Shown here piece by piece: positions 49,604 through 58,977 of a stretch of 64,000 nt of DNA. Under the pieces are notes generated by a model. The model searched no databases and was not told the origin of the DNA. It saw only the letters and a list, made by a program, of their open reading frames with translations. The stretch covers positions 61,916 through 125,915 of the forward strand of contig NZ_SADR02000023.1 in NCBI RefSeq assembly GCF_004010325.2, in the 5' to 3' direction. Each line of letters begins with the position of its first letter. Positions within the stretch are counted from its first letter, which is position 1. The stretch is from Mesorhizobium sp. M00.F.Ca.ET.216.01.1.1. GTDB lineage: Bacteria; Pseudomonadota; Alphaproteobacteria; Rhizobiales; Rhizobiaceae. Made by a program: the position numbers and the translations under genes.

Positions 49604-51130
49604 TCAGCGCCCGGCGCTGGCCAAAGCGCGTTTTTCGCGCCGCCGCTGCACCGACGAGGGAATGTTCATGCCTTCCCGGTATTTGGCGACGGTGCGCCTG
49701 GCGATGTCGACGCCGTTTTCCCGCAGCATATCCACAATGGCATCGTCGGAAAGCACGTCGACGGGTTTTTCCTCCTCGATCAACTGCTTGATGCGGTCGC
49801 GCACCGCTTCCGACGAATGCGCATCGCCGCCACCCGACGACGCAATCGAGGCCGTGAAGAAATAGCGCAGCTCGAACACGCCGCGCGGCGTCAGCATGTA
49901 TTTGTTCGCCGTGACGCGGCTGACGGTCGATTCGTGCATGCCGATGGCATCGGCCACGGTGCGCAGGTTGAGCGGCTTCAGGTGACGCACGCCATGGACG
50001 AGAAAGGCATCCTGCTGGCGCACGATTTCAGAAGCGACCTTGAGGATGGTCTTCGCCCGCTGGTCAAGGCTGCGCGTCAGCCAGTTGGCGTTTTGCAGGC
50101 ATTCGGCCAGGAAATCCTTTTCCGTCTGGTTTTTTGCGTGGCTCGAAACCCGCGCGAAGTAGATGTGGTCGACCAGCACACGCGGCAGCGTTTCGGCATT
50201 GAGCTCCACCGTCCAGCTGCCATCATTTGCCTCCCTTACCTCGACATCGGCGACGATCGCGTCGCTGGCGCCGCCCGAAAACGCCATTCCAGGCCGCGGA
50301 TCGAGCGCCCGGATTTCGGCCAGCATATCGAGAAGATCCTCCTCGTCGACCCCGCAAATCCGCTTCAGCGTCTGGAAGTCGCGCCGCGCCAGGAGTTCGA
50401 GATTGGCGACCAGCGCCTTCATCGCCGGATCGAAACGATCGCGCACGGCAAGCTGCAACGACAAGCATTCGGCGAGGTTGCGGGCGAAGAGGCCAGCGGG
50501 CTCGAATGTCTGGCAGACCGCCAGCACCTTCGCCACCGCCGCTTCGTCCGTGCCGAGACGGGCCGCGACCTCGGCCATGTCGGCGCGCAGATAGCCGGCC
50601 TCGTCGAGGCCGTCGCCGAGCTCGCCGGCGACAAGGCGCGCCGCCGGATCGGCGAAGGCAAGGGCAATCTGTTCGCCGACATGTTCGCGCAGCGTGACGG
50701 CTGCAGCGGCCATGTCGCCGACGTCGAAGCCGTCGGCCGAAGGCGCTGAGCCGCTGCCAGAGGCCGATTTCCATTGCGCCGTCAGGTCGGGACCGAGCCG
50801 CTCGCTCGTGCCGGGATCGTCGGGAAACAGGTTCTCCAGCGAACTGTCGAGCTTATCCGAGATCGCCTCGGCGCTCCATGCCGTCTCGGCCTCGAACCAG
50901 TCGCCGTCGGCGGCTGGCTCAGGCGCGGCGTCGGTCTTCTGCGCCTGCTCGCTGGCGGCGTCATCCTGCGGTTCGGCGCGCTCCAGAAGAGGATTGCGCT
51001 CGATCTCGTCGTCGATGAAGCGTTCCAGCTCGATGTTGGTGAGCTGCAGCAGCCGGATCGACTGCATCAGTTGCGGCGTCATCACCAGCGACTGGGATTG
51101 CCGTAGCTGTAATTTCGCCGCCAGCGCCAT
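49604..51130 (-). CDS. rpoN: RNA polymerase sigma-54 factor
   Basis: 508 residues. Region I is the Gln/Leu-rich start (KLQLRQSQSLVMTPQLMQSI, RLLQLTNIELERFIDDEIER), region II is acidic (about 50-110), and the C terminus has the RpoN box ARRTVAKYREG. It directs transcription of nitrogen-related and other enhancer-dependent genes. ATG 51130 begins at the conserved MALAAKLQLRQSQSL; the frame upstream is not conserved. Confidence 0.96.
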   Translation of the reverse strand: MALAAKLQLRQSQSLVMTPQLMQSIRLLQLTNIELERFIDDEIERNPLLERAEPQDDAASEQAQKTDAAPEPAADGDWFEAETAWSAEAISDKLDSSLENLFPDDPGTSERLGPDLTAQWKSASGSGSAPSADGFDVGDMAAAAVTLREHVGEQIALAFADPAARLVAGELGDGLDEAGYLRADMAEVAARLGTDEAAVAKVLAVCQTFEPAGLFARNLAECLSLQLAVRDRFDPAMKALVANLELLARRDFQTLKRICGVDEEDLLDMLAEIRALDPRPGMAFSGGASDAIVADVEVREANDGSWTVELNAETLPRVLVDHIYFARVSSHAKNQTEKDFLAECLQNANWLTRSLDQRAKTILKVASEIVRQQDAFLVHGVRHLKPLNLRTVADAIGMHESTVSRVTANKYMLTPRGVFELRYFFTASIASSGGGDAHSSEAVRDRIKQLIEEEKPVDVLSDDAIVDMLRENGVDIARRTVAKYREGMNIPSSVQRRREKRALASAGR

Positions 51131-51325
51131 GGTTCGGTTCCAAACGCCTCGTCTACGCACAGGACTGCTGGAAAGAATTTTCCGGTCGGGCATAGAAACT
51201 GGCCCGGCTTTTGCTTGTCAAGGCGAACGCTAGCAAAAACCGCTTACCGGAGCGTTATCTCAGGGAAAAGCCGGCGAAAATCTCGAAAATTATCCGAAAA
51301 TCACGTCGGGACATGGATTTTTCGC

Positions 51326-52144
51326 TCAGAGCGTGAATCCCTCGCCGAGATAAAGTCGTCGCACATCCGCGTTGGCGACCACTTCATCCGCCCGTCCATG
51401 CGTCAGCACCTGGCCGGCATGGATGATGTAGGCGCGGTCGATCAGGCCGAGCGTCTCACGGACATTGTGGTCGGTGATCAGCACGCCGATGCCGCGCGCC
51501 GTCAGGTGGCGCACAAGCTGCTGGATATCGGCGACGGCGATTGGATCAATGCCGGCGAAAGGCTCGTCGAGCAGCATGTAGGCCGGGCGCGTCGCCAACG
51601 CGCGCGCGATTTCGAGGCGCCGGCGTTCACCGCCGGAAAGCGACAGCGACGGCGCCTTGCGCAGATGACTGATGTGAAACTCCTCGAGCAGTTCGTCGAG
51701 GCTGCGCTCGCGCTCCTTGCGGCTCTTTTCGACCACTTCAAGCACGGCGCGGATGTTCTGTTCGACGCTCAGGCCGCGGAAAATCGAAGCTTCCTGGGGA
51801 AGGTAGCCAATGCCGAGGCGGGCACGACGGTACATCGGCATCGAGGTGACGTCGAAACCATCGATCTCGATGGTGCCTTCATCCACCGGCACCAGGCCGG
51901 TGACCATGTAAAAACAGGTCGTCTTGCCGGCGCCGTTGGGACCGAGCAGACCGACCGCCTCGCCGGCGCGCACGCCGATGGTCACACCGCTGACGACCTT
52001 TCGGCCCTTGTAGCTCTTGGTCAGGCCCTTGGCGATCAAGGTGCCCTTGAACTTTGCCATCTCGATGGTGACCGTGGCCGGTGCCGCTAGTTTGCTGGCG
52101 GCCCGCCCCGGAAGACGTGCCAGCAGCGACGATACGCCAACCAT
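51326..52144 (-). CDS. lptB: LPS export ABC transporter ATP-binding protein LptB
   Basis: 272 residues. Walker A GLLGPNGAGKTTCFYM (about 64-79), signature LSLSGGERRRLEIARAL (about 164-180), Walker B AYMLLDEPFAGIDPIAV and H-loop VLITDHNVRETL are intact. LptB2 with LptFG extracts lipopolysaccharide from the inner membrane. Its ATG overlaps the lptA stop by one base. The N-terminal 28 residues exceed those of E. coli LptB; an internal start at MAKFKG is possible. Confidence 0.95.
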   Translation of the reverse strand: MVGVSSLLARLPGRAASKLAAPATVTIEMAKFKGTLIAKGLTKSYKGRKVVSGVTIGVRAGEAVGLLGPNGAGKTTCFYMVTGLVPVDEGTIEIDGFDVTSMPMYRRARLGIGYLPQEASIFRGLSVEQNIRAVLEVVEKSRKERERSLDELLEEFHISHLRKAPSLSLSGGERRRLEIARALATRPAYMLLDEPFAGIDPIAVADIQQLVRHLTARGIGVLITDHNVRETLGLIDRAYIIHAGQVLTHGRADEVVANADVRRLYLGEGFTL

Positions 52145-52725
52145 TATTGCTTCGGCGCTCCCGACTTCGGCGGCGGCGTCATCGACATCATGACTCGCCC
52201 GCCGCAGCCGTCGACCTGAGCCAGGCCGCTCTTCATCTGCACAGTGAGCTTGCAGCCCTTGAGGACGTTGGGGCCTTGGGACAGCACCACCTCCTTGCCG
52301 GAAAGAACCAGCACTTCCGTTTTCATGTCGAAGGTGCCGTTGTCGCCGGTGGCGACCTGGTCGTCTGATTTGATATAGACCTTGTTGTCGACCTCGAGGT
52401 GATCGATGTTGGCCGAGCCGGTCATCGCCGAGGCGTTGGCGGCCGTACCTTTGGCGGCCGCGTCCTTGACATAATAGACCGTCATCTTGCCGGCCTTGAG
52501 CAAGGTCGGCCCTTGCGTCACGGTGACGTTGCCGGTGAATACGGCGACGCTCTCCGCCTGGCGGACCTCGAGCTTGTCACTTTCGATCTGGATCGGCTTG
52601 TCACCGGACAATTTGAGGCCTGACAGCTGGCTACTGGCATTGGATTGGGCCAGCGAAGGCACCGCACCCAGCAACAGCAACGCGGAAGCCGCGCCCACAA
52701 GCCGTATCGAACTACTGGGCCGCAT
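52144..52725 (-). CDS. lptA: LPS transport periplasmic protein LptA
   Basis: 193 residues with a Sec signal peptide (VGAASALLLLGAVPSLAQS). The OstA/LptA jellyroll follows (KPIQIESDKLEVRQAESVAV, FTGNVTVTQGPTLLKAGKMT). LptA polymerises as the bridge that carries LPS across the periplasm. It overlaps lptC by 14 bases and lptB by one, so the three are cotranslated. Confidence 0.93.
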   Translation of the reverse strand: MRPSSSIRLVGAASALLLLGAVPSLAQSNASSQLSGLKLSGDKPIQIESDKLEVRQAESVAVFTGNVTVTQGPTLLKAGKMTVYYVKDAAAKGTAANASAMTGSANIDHLEVDNKVYIKSDDQVATGDNGTFDMKTEVLVLSGKEVVLSQGPNVLKGCKLTVQMKSGLAQVDGCGGRVMMSMTPPPKSGAPKQ

Positions 52726-53425
52726 GCGTTTCTCCGCTCTTTGCCTCTGCCGCCTTCAAGCTGGCGGGATCGATGTTGACGCGCACTCTGTTCTCGAAAA
52801 CCAGCACCTTGCCATTGTCCTGGACCGACATCGAATCCGCTGTGATCCGCGACCCGCCACGGCTGACATCGACGGGATCGCCCGTCTTCATAGTGCCTTT
52901 ACCCATGTCGAGAAAGACCGATTTGAACTTCGCGTCAATGCCGTCGGTCGTCGTCACGGTGACGTCACTGGTCAGGTTCATCGTGTTGCCATCGCGGTCG
53001 TAGATGCCACGCGTGGCGTTGACGGTCGCCACGTTGTCGGCCGCGAACGGCAATTTGGCGTTGATGCCCTCCAGGTCGATGATGCCTTGCTTGCCGACGT
53101 CTTGTATGGCGCGCAAGGCCGTCAGGGAATAAGGCAGCTTCTGCTTGGTGAATCCGTTGAGCTTGGGATTGGCCATGACCAGCTTGCCATTGGCAAAGGC
53201 GCTGCCATCGGCCTGCACCGTGATGGAAACGGGGGCCGCGAGATAGGAATAGACCGGGAATGCAACAGCGATCACGGCAGCAACCAGCGGCACCGCAAAC
53301 TTCAAGACGCGGACACGGCGCGAATGGCGCTGCGCCAGGTCGAAGGCATCGACCCGCGAACTGCCTGGCACCGGAGGGGCCAACACCGTCTCGGCGCTGG
53401 CCGGTTCGTTCGTTCGCGCTAACAT
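52712..53425 (-). CDS. lptC: LPS export protein LptC
   Basis: 237 residues. One membrane helix (about 39-60, KFAVPLVAAVIAVAFPVYSY) anchors a periplasmic jellyroll with LTSDVTVTTTDGIDAKFKSV. The protein receives LPS from LptB2FG and passes it to LptA. It is first in the lptC-lptA-lptB-rpoN-hpf-ptsN block. Confidence 0.9.
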   Translation of the reverse strand: MLARTNEPASAETVLAPPVPGSSRVDAFDLAQRHSRRVRVLKFAVPLVAAVIAVAFPVYSYLAAPVSITVQADGSAFANGKLVMANPKLNGFTKQKLPYSLTALRAIQDVGKQGIIDLEGINAKLPFAADNVATVNATRGIYDRDGNTMNLTSDVTVTTTDGIDAKFKSVFLDMGKGTMKTGDPVDVSRGGSRITADSMSVQDNGKVLVFENRVRVNIDPASLKAAEAKSGETHAAQ

Positions 53426-53723
53426 GACTGCTTTCTACAAACCCTTGCCCACCAAACACCGCCTATAGGTGGGATGCCGGCCCCCGCAAGCAAGCACAAG
53501 CGGAGGAAAACCGCAAAAATATGACGGCGCCCGTTGTACAAGCGCAAATGAAGTCAACACAACTGTCCGCATTTCATACCAGATACAAGCGGGCAGCGTT
53601 AATTTTTCATGAAACGCCACTCGCGTGGAGAGGTCCTTTGAAACAAGCCCTTCAGGAAACGGTAGCCGGGCGCGGACGGTTGCATTAAAAAGCATTTCTT
53701 CCCACCGACTTGTGAGGCTGACC
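53426..53723. promoter_or_regulatory. divergent region between lptC and sppA
   Basis: 298 bases with an AT-richer centre (53515-53625). It must hold the promoters of both directions, but no box pair stands out. The sppA frame extends upstream through part of it without family similarity. Confidence 0.35.
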
Positions 53724-54680
53724 ATGGCACTGAGAGCCGATGACCTGATCGATCGCCGCCGTTTGCGCCGCAAGCTGACGTTCTGGCGCGTTGCCGCGTT
53801 CATTGTCGCAGCAGCCGGGGTGATCGCCCTGTCGGCCTGGTTCTACGGCGACGAATTCGCCGGCACCGCGGTCGACCATATCGCCAAAGTCAAAATCGAG
53901 GGCACCATCACCGAGGACGAGGAACTGATCAAACGGCTGGAAACCATCCGTGAATCCCCGAAGGTGAAAGGCGTGATCCTGTCGATCGATTCGCCTGGCG
54001 GCACCACCGTCGGCGGCGAATCGATCTATGAGGAAGTGCGCAAGCTGGCTGCCGACAAGCCGGTGGTGGCCGAGGTCGGCACGCTCGCCGCGTCGGCCGG
54101 CTACATGATCGCAAGTGCCGCCGACCACATCGTGGCGCGCAAATCCTCCATCGTCGGCTCGATCGGCGTACTGATCCAGTATCCCGATGTCAGCGGCCTC
54201 ATGGACAAGCTCGGCATCAAGCTCGAGGAGGTGAAATCCTCACCGCTGAAAGCTTCGCCTTCGCCCTTCAAGCCGACCAGCGACGATGAACGCAGCATGG
54301 TCCGCAAGCTCATTCTCGACAGCTACGACTGGTTCGTCGGCATCGTCGCCGAACGGCGAAGCATGACCCGGCCCGAGGCGCTGGCGCTCGCCGACGGCTC
54401 GATCTTCACCGGCCGGCAGGCTCTCGCCAACCGCTTGGTCGACGCCGTCGGCGGCGAAACCGAAGCCATCGACTGGCTAGCAACCAAGGGCGTTGACGCC
54501 AAGCTCAAGGTGGTGGAATGGAAAAACGGGGAAGGACGGGGCGGCTTCCTGCTGTCGAAGGTGATGACGAAAACCATCGGCAGCGCGCTCGGCTTGCCGG
54601 ACTATGGCGGCGAGATCCTTCACGAAATTGGAGCGGACCGCTTGTTTCTTGACGGTCTCGTTTCCGTCTGGCACCCTTGA
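53724..54680 (+). CDS. sppA: signal peptide peptidase SppA
   Basis: 318 residues, the short bacterial form. One membrane helix (about 22-40) anchors a protease domain with the nucleophile S124 in VGTLAASAGYMIASAADH and the general base K176 in VKSSPLKASPSPFKPT. It degrades cleaved signal peptides in the membrane. ATG 53724 starts at a conserved basic N terminus. The integration host factor gene follows. Confidence 0.92.
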   Translation: MALRADDLIDRRRLRRKLTFWRVAAFIVAAAGVIALSAWFYGDEFAGTAVDHIAKVKIEGTITEDEELIKRLETIRESPKVKGVILSIDSPGGTTVGGESIYEEVRKLAADKPVVAEVGTLAASAGYMIASAADHIVARKSSIVGSIGVLIQYPDVSGLMDKLGIKLEEVKSSPLKASPSPFKPTSDDERSMVRKLILDSYDWFVGIVAERRSMTRPEALALADGSIFTGRQALANRLVDAVGGETEAIDWLATKGVDAKLKVVEWKNGEGRGGFLLSKVMTKTIGSALGLPDYGGEILHEIGADRLFLDGLVSVWHP

Positions 54681-54762
54681 CGGGCCGTTGAGACGAGTGA
54701 AAAAAGCGAATAAAATCATCCTCATAATTTTGACCGCAGGGCTTTCACGGGGAACCTTTCTC

Positions 54763-55047
54763 ATGATCAAATCCGAACTTGTGCAAATCATCGCCGCGCG
54801 CAACCCGCATCTTTTCCTGCGCGATGTCGAAAACATCGTCGGCGCTATTTTTGACGAGATCACCGATGCCCTTGCCGAAGGCAACAGGGTCGAACTGCGC
54901 GGTTTCGGCGCTTTTTCGGTGAAAAACCGTCCCGCCCGCACCGGCCGCAATCCGCGCACCGGCGAATCCGTCGAGGTCGAGGAGAAATGGGTGCCGTTCT
55001 TCAAGACCGGCAAGGAATTGCGCGAAAGGCTGAACGGCGGCAAATAG
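54763..55047 (+). CDS. ihfB: integration host factor beta subunit
   Basis: 94 residues of the HU/IHF family. The beta-arm signature GRNPRTGESVEVEEKWVPFF (about 64-83) and the IHF-beta start MIKSELVQIIAARNPHLFLR are clear. IHF bends DNA and supports sigma-54 promoters, among others. It is 82 bases after sppA on the same strand. Confidence 0.93.
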   Translation: MIKSELVQIIAARNPHLFLRDVENIVGAIFDEITDALAEGNRVELRGFGAFSVKNRPARTGRNPRTGESVEVEEKWVPFFKTGKELRERLNGGK

Positions 55048-55186
55048 CCGCCGTCAGTGTGGCGGATTTGAAGTTCCTGCTATTTTGAGACATCAGCGTT
55101 CAGCAACTTCACATCCACCACACAAGGGCCGGCCCCACCCGCAATACCGGCCTTTCGGCAGGGCCCGCCTTTCGACAGGAAATGTT

Positions 55187-55519
55187 ATGTTCAACCGCTT
55201 CATGCTTATCGTGGTCTTCGTGCCGCTGGCCGTCATCCTGATTGCGCTGGCCGTCGCCAACCGCGAACCGGTTGCCTTTACGCTTGACCCGTTCAACCCA
55301 GGCAATCCGGCGCTGACGCTGACACTGCCGCTTTTCATCTTCCTGTTTCTGGCCCTCGCCATCGGCATGATCGTCGGCAGCCTGGCGACCTGGGTCAAGC
55401 AGCGCCGCTATCGCAAGCTGGCGCGCCAGCGCGGCGTCGAGGCCGAGAACCTGCGTCAGGTGGTCAGCCGCGCACCCGCCGCGCCGCAGGGTCCGGCGTT
55501 GCCGAAGCCGACTAACTGA
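55187..55519 (+). CDS. LapA (DUF1049) membrane protein
   Basis: 110 residues with two membrane helices (about 5-25 and 45-67). IALAVANREPVAFTLDPFNP and IGMIVGSLATWVKQRRYRKL are typical of the LapA domain. The family often sits after ihfB and helps LPS assembly. ATG 55187 lies 139 bases after ihfB. A basic coiled tail follows the helices. Confidence 0.8.
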   Translation: MFNRFMLIVVFVPLAVILIALAVANREPVAFTLDPFNPGNPALTLTLPLFIFLFLALAIGMIVGSLATWVKQRRYRKLARQRGVEAENLRQVVSRAPAAPQGPALPKPTN

Positions 55520-55556
55520 ACCGCCAGTTGGCGTTCTTCTCTCCACGGAGTTTCTG

Positions 55557-56537
55557 ATGCTGACCATTTCGGCCGCCGAGGTCGACCACGCGCTGACCTT
55601 TCCCGGGCTGGTCGAGACGCTGCGCGTAGCCTTTCGCGAGGGCGCGGTGCAGCCGGTCCGGCACCACCATACGGTCGAACGGCCCGATGGCGCCGCCTCG
55701 ACGCTGCTCTTGATGCCTGCCTGGACCGACTTCAACGCCGCCGGCACCTCGGCGGGCGGCCATGTCGGCGTCAAGATCGTCACGGTGTCGCCTGACAACA
55801 ACGCCATCGGAAAACCGGCGGTGATGGGGCTTTACCTCCTGCTCGACGGCGTCACCGGCGAGCCTGAAGCCCTTGTTGACGGCCAGCGGCTGACACAGTG
55901 GCGCACGGCCTGCGCTTCGGCTCTGGCTGCCTCCTATCTGGCCCGTGAGGACGCTTCGCGGCTGCTGGTGGTCGGCGCCGGCGCGCTGTCGCCGTTCCTC
56001 GCCAAGGCGCATTCGGCGGTGCGGCCGATCAGGACCATCCGCATCTGGAACCGCACACCGGCCAATGCCAAAAAGGTCGCAGCGGGCCTGCGTGCCCAGG
56101 GTTTTGCGGCTGAAGCCGCAAGCGATCTCGACGCCGAACTCGGCCAGGCCGATATTGTGTCATCAGCGACCATCTCGACGACACCGCTGATCAGGGGCGC
56201 GCTTTTACAGCCGGGAACCCATGTCGATCTGGTCGGCGGCTTCACCCCAGCGATGCGCGAAAGCGACGACGACGCGGTCGCGCGCGCACGCGTCTACGTC
56301 GACACCCGCGCCGGCGCCACCAAGGAGGCGGGCGACATCGTCCAGCCGCTGGCCTCAGGCGTGCTCAAGGCGGAAGCCATTGTTGCCGACCTGCATGAGC
56401 TCGCGCGCGGCCAGAAAGAAGGCCGGCAGAGCCCCAGTGAGATCACGCTGTTCAAATCGGTCGGCGCGGCGCTGGAGGACCTCGCCGCCGGCATTGCCGT
56501 CTACAAGGCGCTCAAGCCCAGGGGAATAGGGGAATAG
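55557..56537 (+). CDS. ornithine cyclodeaminase/mu-crystallin family protein
   Basis: 326 residues. GVKIVTVSPDNNAIGKPAVM (about 71-90), TQWRTACASALAASYLARED and the Rossmann motif VVGAGALSPFLAKAHS (about 141-156) fit the family. Members make proline from ornithine, reduce ketimines or act as alanine dehydrogenases, so substrate is open. A hairpin begins at its stop codon. Confidence 0.88.
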   Translation: MLTISAAEVDHALTFPGLVETLRVAFREGAVQPVRHHHTVERPDGAASTLLLMPAWTDFNAAGTSAGGHVGVKIVTVSPDNNAIGKPAVMGLYLLLDGVTGEPEALVDGQRLTQWRTACASALAASYLAREDASRLLVVGAGALSPFLAKAHSAVRPIRTIRIWNRTPANAKKVAAGLRAQGFAAEAASDLDAELGQADIVSSATISTTPLIRGALLQPGTHVDLVGGFTPAMRESDDDAVARARVYVDTRAGATKEAGDIVQPLASGVLKAEAIVADLHELARGQKEGRQSPSEITLFKSVGAALEDLAAGIAVYKALKPRGIGE

Positions 56538-56583
56538 GGGAGCCTGATTGGCATGAAGCCGCACAATTGATACGGCTCCCCTA
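56535..56583. terminator. hairpin between the convergent cyclodeaminase and VOC genes
   Basis: TAGGGGAGCC (56535-56544) and GGCTCCCCTA (56574-56583) form a perfect 10-bp stem with a 29-base loop. The first arm contains the cyclodeaminase TAG. A probable two-way terminator or REP-like element. Confidence 0.55.
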
Positions 56584-56588
56584 CTCCC

Positions 56589-56969
56589 TCATTCCTGTTC
56601 CCCGTCGGACAGCCAGTAAACGCGCAGCCGATGATTGTCGGGATCGAGCGCGACGAAGGTGCGACCGAAATCCATGTCTGTCGGTTTTTGCAGGATTTCC
56701 AAGCCCCGCCCGGTCCAGTCGGCATGGGTGACGTCGACTGCTTTTGGGGTGCCCAGCGCAAAGACGATCTCCGCGCCGCCGCCCGCGGCTGCAGCCGCCG
56801 GCTCCACCGTATGGCGTGACCAGAGGCCGAGCTTGAAGCCGTTGTCGAGCACGAACAGCACGAAGGTCGGCGAGGTTTCGACCGGTTCCCGTCCGAGCAG
56901 CGCGCTGTAGAAGGCGCCGCTGTGCTCAGGCTTGTCGACATAGAGGATGATGAAATTGGGGGGCGTCAT
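56589..56969 (-). CDS. VOC (glyoxalase-fold) protein
   Basis: 126 residues. FIILYVDKPEHSGAFYSALL (about 6-25) and FVALDPDNHRLRVYWLSDGE at the C terminus match single-domain VOC proteins with two beta-alpha-beta-beta-beta halves. ATG 56969 follows GGAGAGCAGATC. It lies downstream of the WYL regulator on the same strand, a common arrangement in which the WYL protein regulates the VOC gene. Confidence 0.8.
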   Translation of the reverse strand: MTPPNFIILYVDKPEHSGAFYSALLGREPVETSPTFVLFVLDNGFKLGLWSRHTVEPAAAAAGGGAEIVFALGTPKAVDVTHADWTGRGLEILQKPTDMDFGRTFVALDPDNHRLRVYWLSDGEQE

Positions 56970-56988
56970 GATCTGCTCTCCAAGGGGT

Positions 56989-57024
56989 TTCGACCAAAGT
57001 TGCTTCGACCAAAGTTGCTTCGAC
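56989..57024. repeat. 15-base tandem repeat
   Basis: TTCGACCAAAGTTGC is repeated at 56989-57003 and 57004-57018 with a partial third copy (57019-57024). It lies between the WYL and VOC genes just upstream of the VOC ribosome site. Confidence 0.6.
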
Positions 57025-57104
57025 TTGAGGAGCATACGACGCTCTGCTGTCAGATTCTGGCAGCAGCGACCACGCAATAAGAACGTCCAGATGGGGTCGT
57101 TGCC

Positions 57105-57791
57105 CTATCGCCGGGGATTGTCGAGCGTCGTCCGCCATTCCTTCAGCAGCGCCTGGCGGCGGCGCGGGTAGCGCATGTCGGTGGCATTGAGACCCGAGAT
57201 GCGATCAGTGCGAAAGTGCCTGAAATCCTGCCGCATCTCACACCACGCTGCCACCACGCGCACCTTGTCGAAGAAACCGAGCGCAAACGGCCAGACCATG
57301 CGCTCAGAGGCGCTGCCGCCGGCGTCGCGATAGAGAAAGCTCAGCTTGCGCTCGTTGCGGATGGCTTGCCGCACCAGGCTAAGATCGATGCCTTCGGTTG
57401 GCCCGGTGCGCGGCCCGACGAGCAACGCGGTCGTATCGAGCCCTTCACGCAAATCGTCCGGTAGCACTGCGGCGATCTTTGCCAGCGCGTCGGTGGCGGC
57501 GGCTGAAAGCCGCGTATCCGGCTGCTTGGCGACCCAGCGCGAGCCAAGCACGATCGCCTCGATCTCCTCGTCGGTGAACATCAGCGGCGGCAGCATGAAG
57601 CCGGGCTTGAGCACATAACCCAACCCCGCCTCGCCCTCGATCGGCGCGCCCTGCCCCTGCAGCGTGGCAATGTCCCGGTAGAGCGTGCGGACGGAGACGC
57701 CCATTTCGCCCGCGAGCGTGCGGCCGCTAACCGGCCGACGATGACGGCGCAGGATCTGGATAAGGTCGAGCAGGCGTTCGGAGCGGGACAT
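57105..57791 (-). CDS. YafY-type WYL-domain transcriptional regulator
   Basis: 228 residues. An HTH_11 domain (RLLDLIQILRRHRRPVSGRT, VSVRTLYRDIATLQGQGAPI) is followed by a WYL-type ligand-binding domain (RKLSFLYRDAGGSASERMVW, WCEMRQDFRHFRTDRI). Such regulators sense small ligands or nucleic acid. ATG 57791 gives the standard N terminus; ATG 57827 would add 12 residues. Confidence 0.85.
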   Translation of the reverse strand: MSRSERLLDLIQILRRHRRPVSGRTLAGEMGVSVRTLYRDIATLQGQGAPIEGEAGLGYVLKPGFMLPPLMFTDEEIEAIVLGSRWVAKQPDTRLSAAATDALAKIAAVLPDDLREGLDTTALLVGPRTGPTEGIDLSLVRQAIRNERKLSFLYRDAGGSASERMVWPFALGFFDKVRVVAAWCEMRQDFRHFRTDRISGLNATDMRYPRRRQALLKEWRTTLDNPRR

Positions 57792-57908
57792 ATTCTCTGA
57801 TTTGCCGGTTTCTTGGGCGAGGTCCATTGTAGCTGACGGCGCCGGACCATTTTGTTGCGCAGCAGGTGACCCTATGTCAAAAGCGGCCAGCCATTCTGGA
57901 GACTTTGC

Positions 57909-58976
57909 TTGAAATCCTTTCGCGACCGAAACCGCGACAACCGCCCACATCAGCCCGTGAAAATCAGGGCTGAACAGGCGCGTCCGCGCAAAACCGGCGG
58001 GGTGGCCAGGCCAGAAGCCAAGCTGGATGAGCGGCGTGAGCCAAAAGCCGCGCAGCGGGTGCTTTCGCGCCGCGAAGGTGCCTTGCCCGCCGAACATCTT
58101 CCGCTGATCCTCGAAGTGGCGCCCAATCAGGACTATGCGCTGCTCGACAGCGGCGCCGGACAAAAGCTCGAGCAGTACGGCCCCTACCGCATCGTCCGAC
58201 CCGAAGGCCAGGCGATCTGGCAACGGGCGTTGCCGGCACGTGACTGGGACCGCGCCGACGCTATTTTCACCGGCGACACCGACGAGGAAGGCATCGGCCG
58301 CTGGCGCTTCCCAGGGACGCCGCTCGGCGAGACCTGGCCGATGAAGCATGACGGCATCGACTATCTCGGCCGCTTCACCTCGTTTCGCCATGTCGGCGTC
58401 TTCCCCGAACAGGCCTCGCACTGGGATCATATGGCCGGGCTGATCGCGGCAGCGAAGCGGCCGGTCAAAGTGCTGAACCTGTTCGGCTACACCGGCCTCG
58501 CCTCGCTGGTGGCGGCCCGCGCCGGCGCCGAGGTCACCCATGTCGATGCGTCCAGGAAGGCTATCGGCTGGGCCCGCGAGAACCAGGAGATGGCCGGGCT
58601 CGGCAGCAAGCCGATCCGCTGGATCGTCGACGACGCCGTGAAATTTGCCGAACGCGAGGAGCGTCGCGGCAGCCGTTACGACATCATCCTGTTCGATCCG
58701 CCCGCCTATGGCCGTGGCCCCAAGGGCGAGGTCTGGCAGCTGTTCGAGGACCTGCCGGGACTTACCGACCTCTGTCGCGCGATCCTGACGCCGAAGCCGC
58801 TTGCCGTGGTGCTGACCGCCTATTCGATCCGCGCCTCCTTCTTCGCCATCCATGCCCTGATGCGCGATACATTTGCCGGCATGGGCGGCAAGGTTGAATC
58901 GGGTGAACTGATCATCCGCGAAAAATCCGCCGGCCGGGCGCTGTCGACCTCGCTGTTCTCACGCTGGGTAGCCTGA
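57909..58976 (+). CDS. class I SAM-dependent methyltransferase (RlmI/RlmK-like)
   Basis: 355 residues. The SAM motif VLNLFGYTGLASLVAARAGA (about 185-204), DASRKAIGWARENQEM and catalytic DPPAYGRGPKGEVWQLFEDL (about 260-279) match 23S rRNA cytosine-C5 methyltransferase-type enzymes. A basic N-terminal arm of about 45 residues is extra. Start is TTG 57909, just after GGAGAC. Followed one base later by a TrmH-family gene. The exact rRNA position is unknown. Confidence 0.82.
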   Translation: MKSFRDRNRDNRPHQPVKIRAEQARPRKTGGVARPEAKLDERREPKAAQRVLSRREGALPAEHLPLILEVAPNQDYALLDSGAGQKLEQYGPYRIVRPEGQAIWQRALPARDWDRADAIFTGDTDEEGIGRWRFPGTPLGETWPMKHDGIDYLGRFTSFRHVGVFPEQASHWDHMAGLIAAAKRPVKVLNLFGYTGLASLVAARAGAEVTHVDASRKAIGWARENQEMAGLGSKPIRWIVDDAVKFAEREERRGSRYDIILFDPPAYGRGPKGEVWQLFEDLPGLTDLCRAILTPKPLAVVLTAYSIRASFFAIHALMRDTFAGMGGKVESGELIIREKSAGRALSTSLFSRWVA

Positions 58977-58977
58977 A

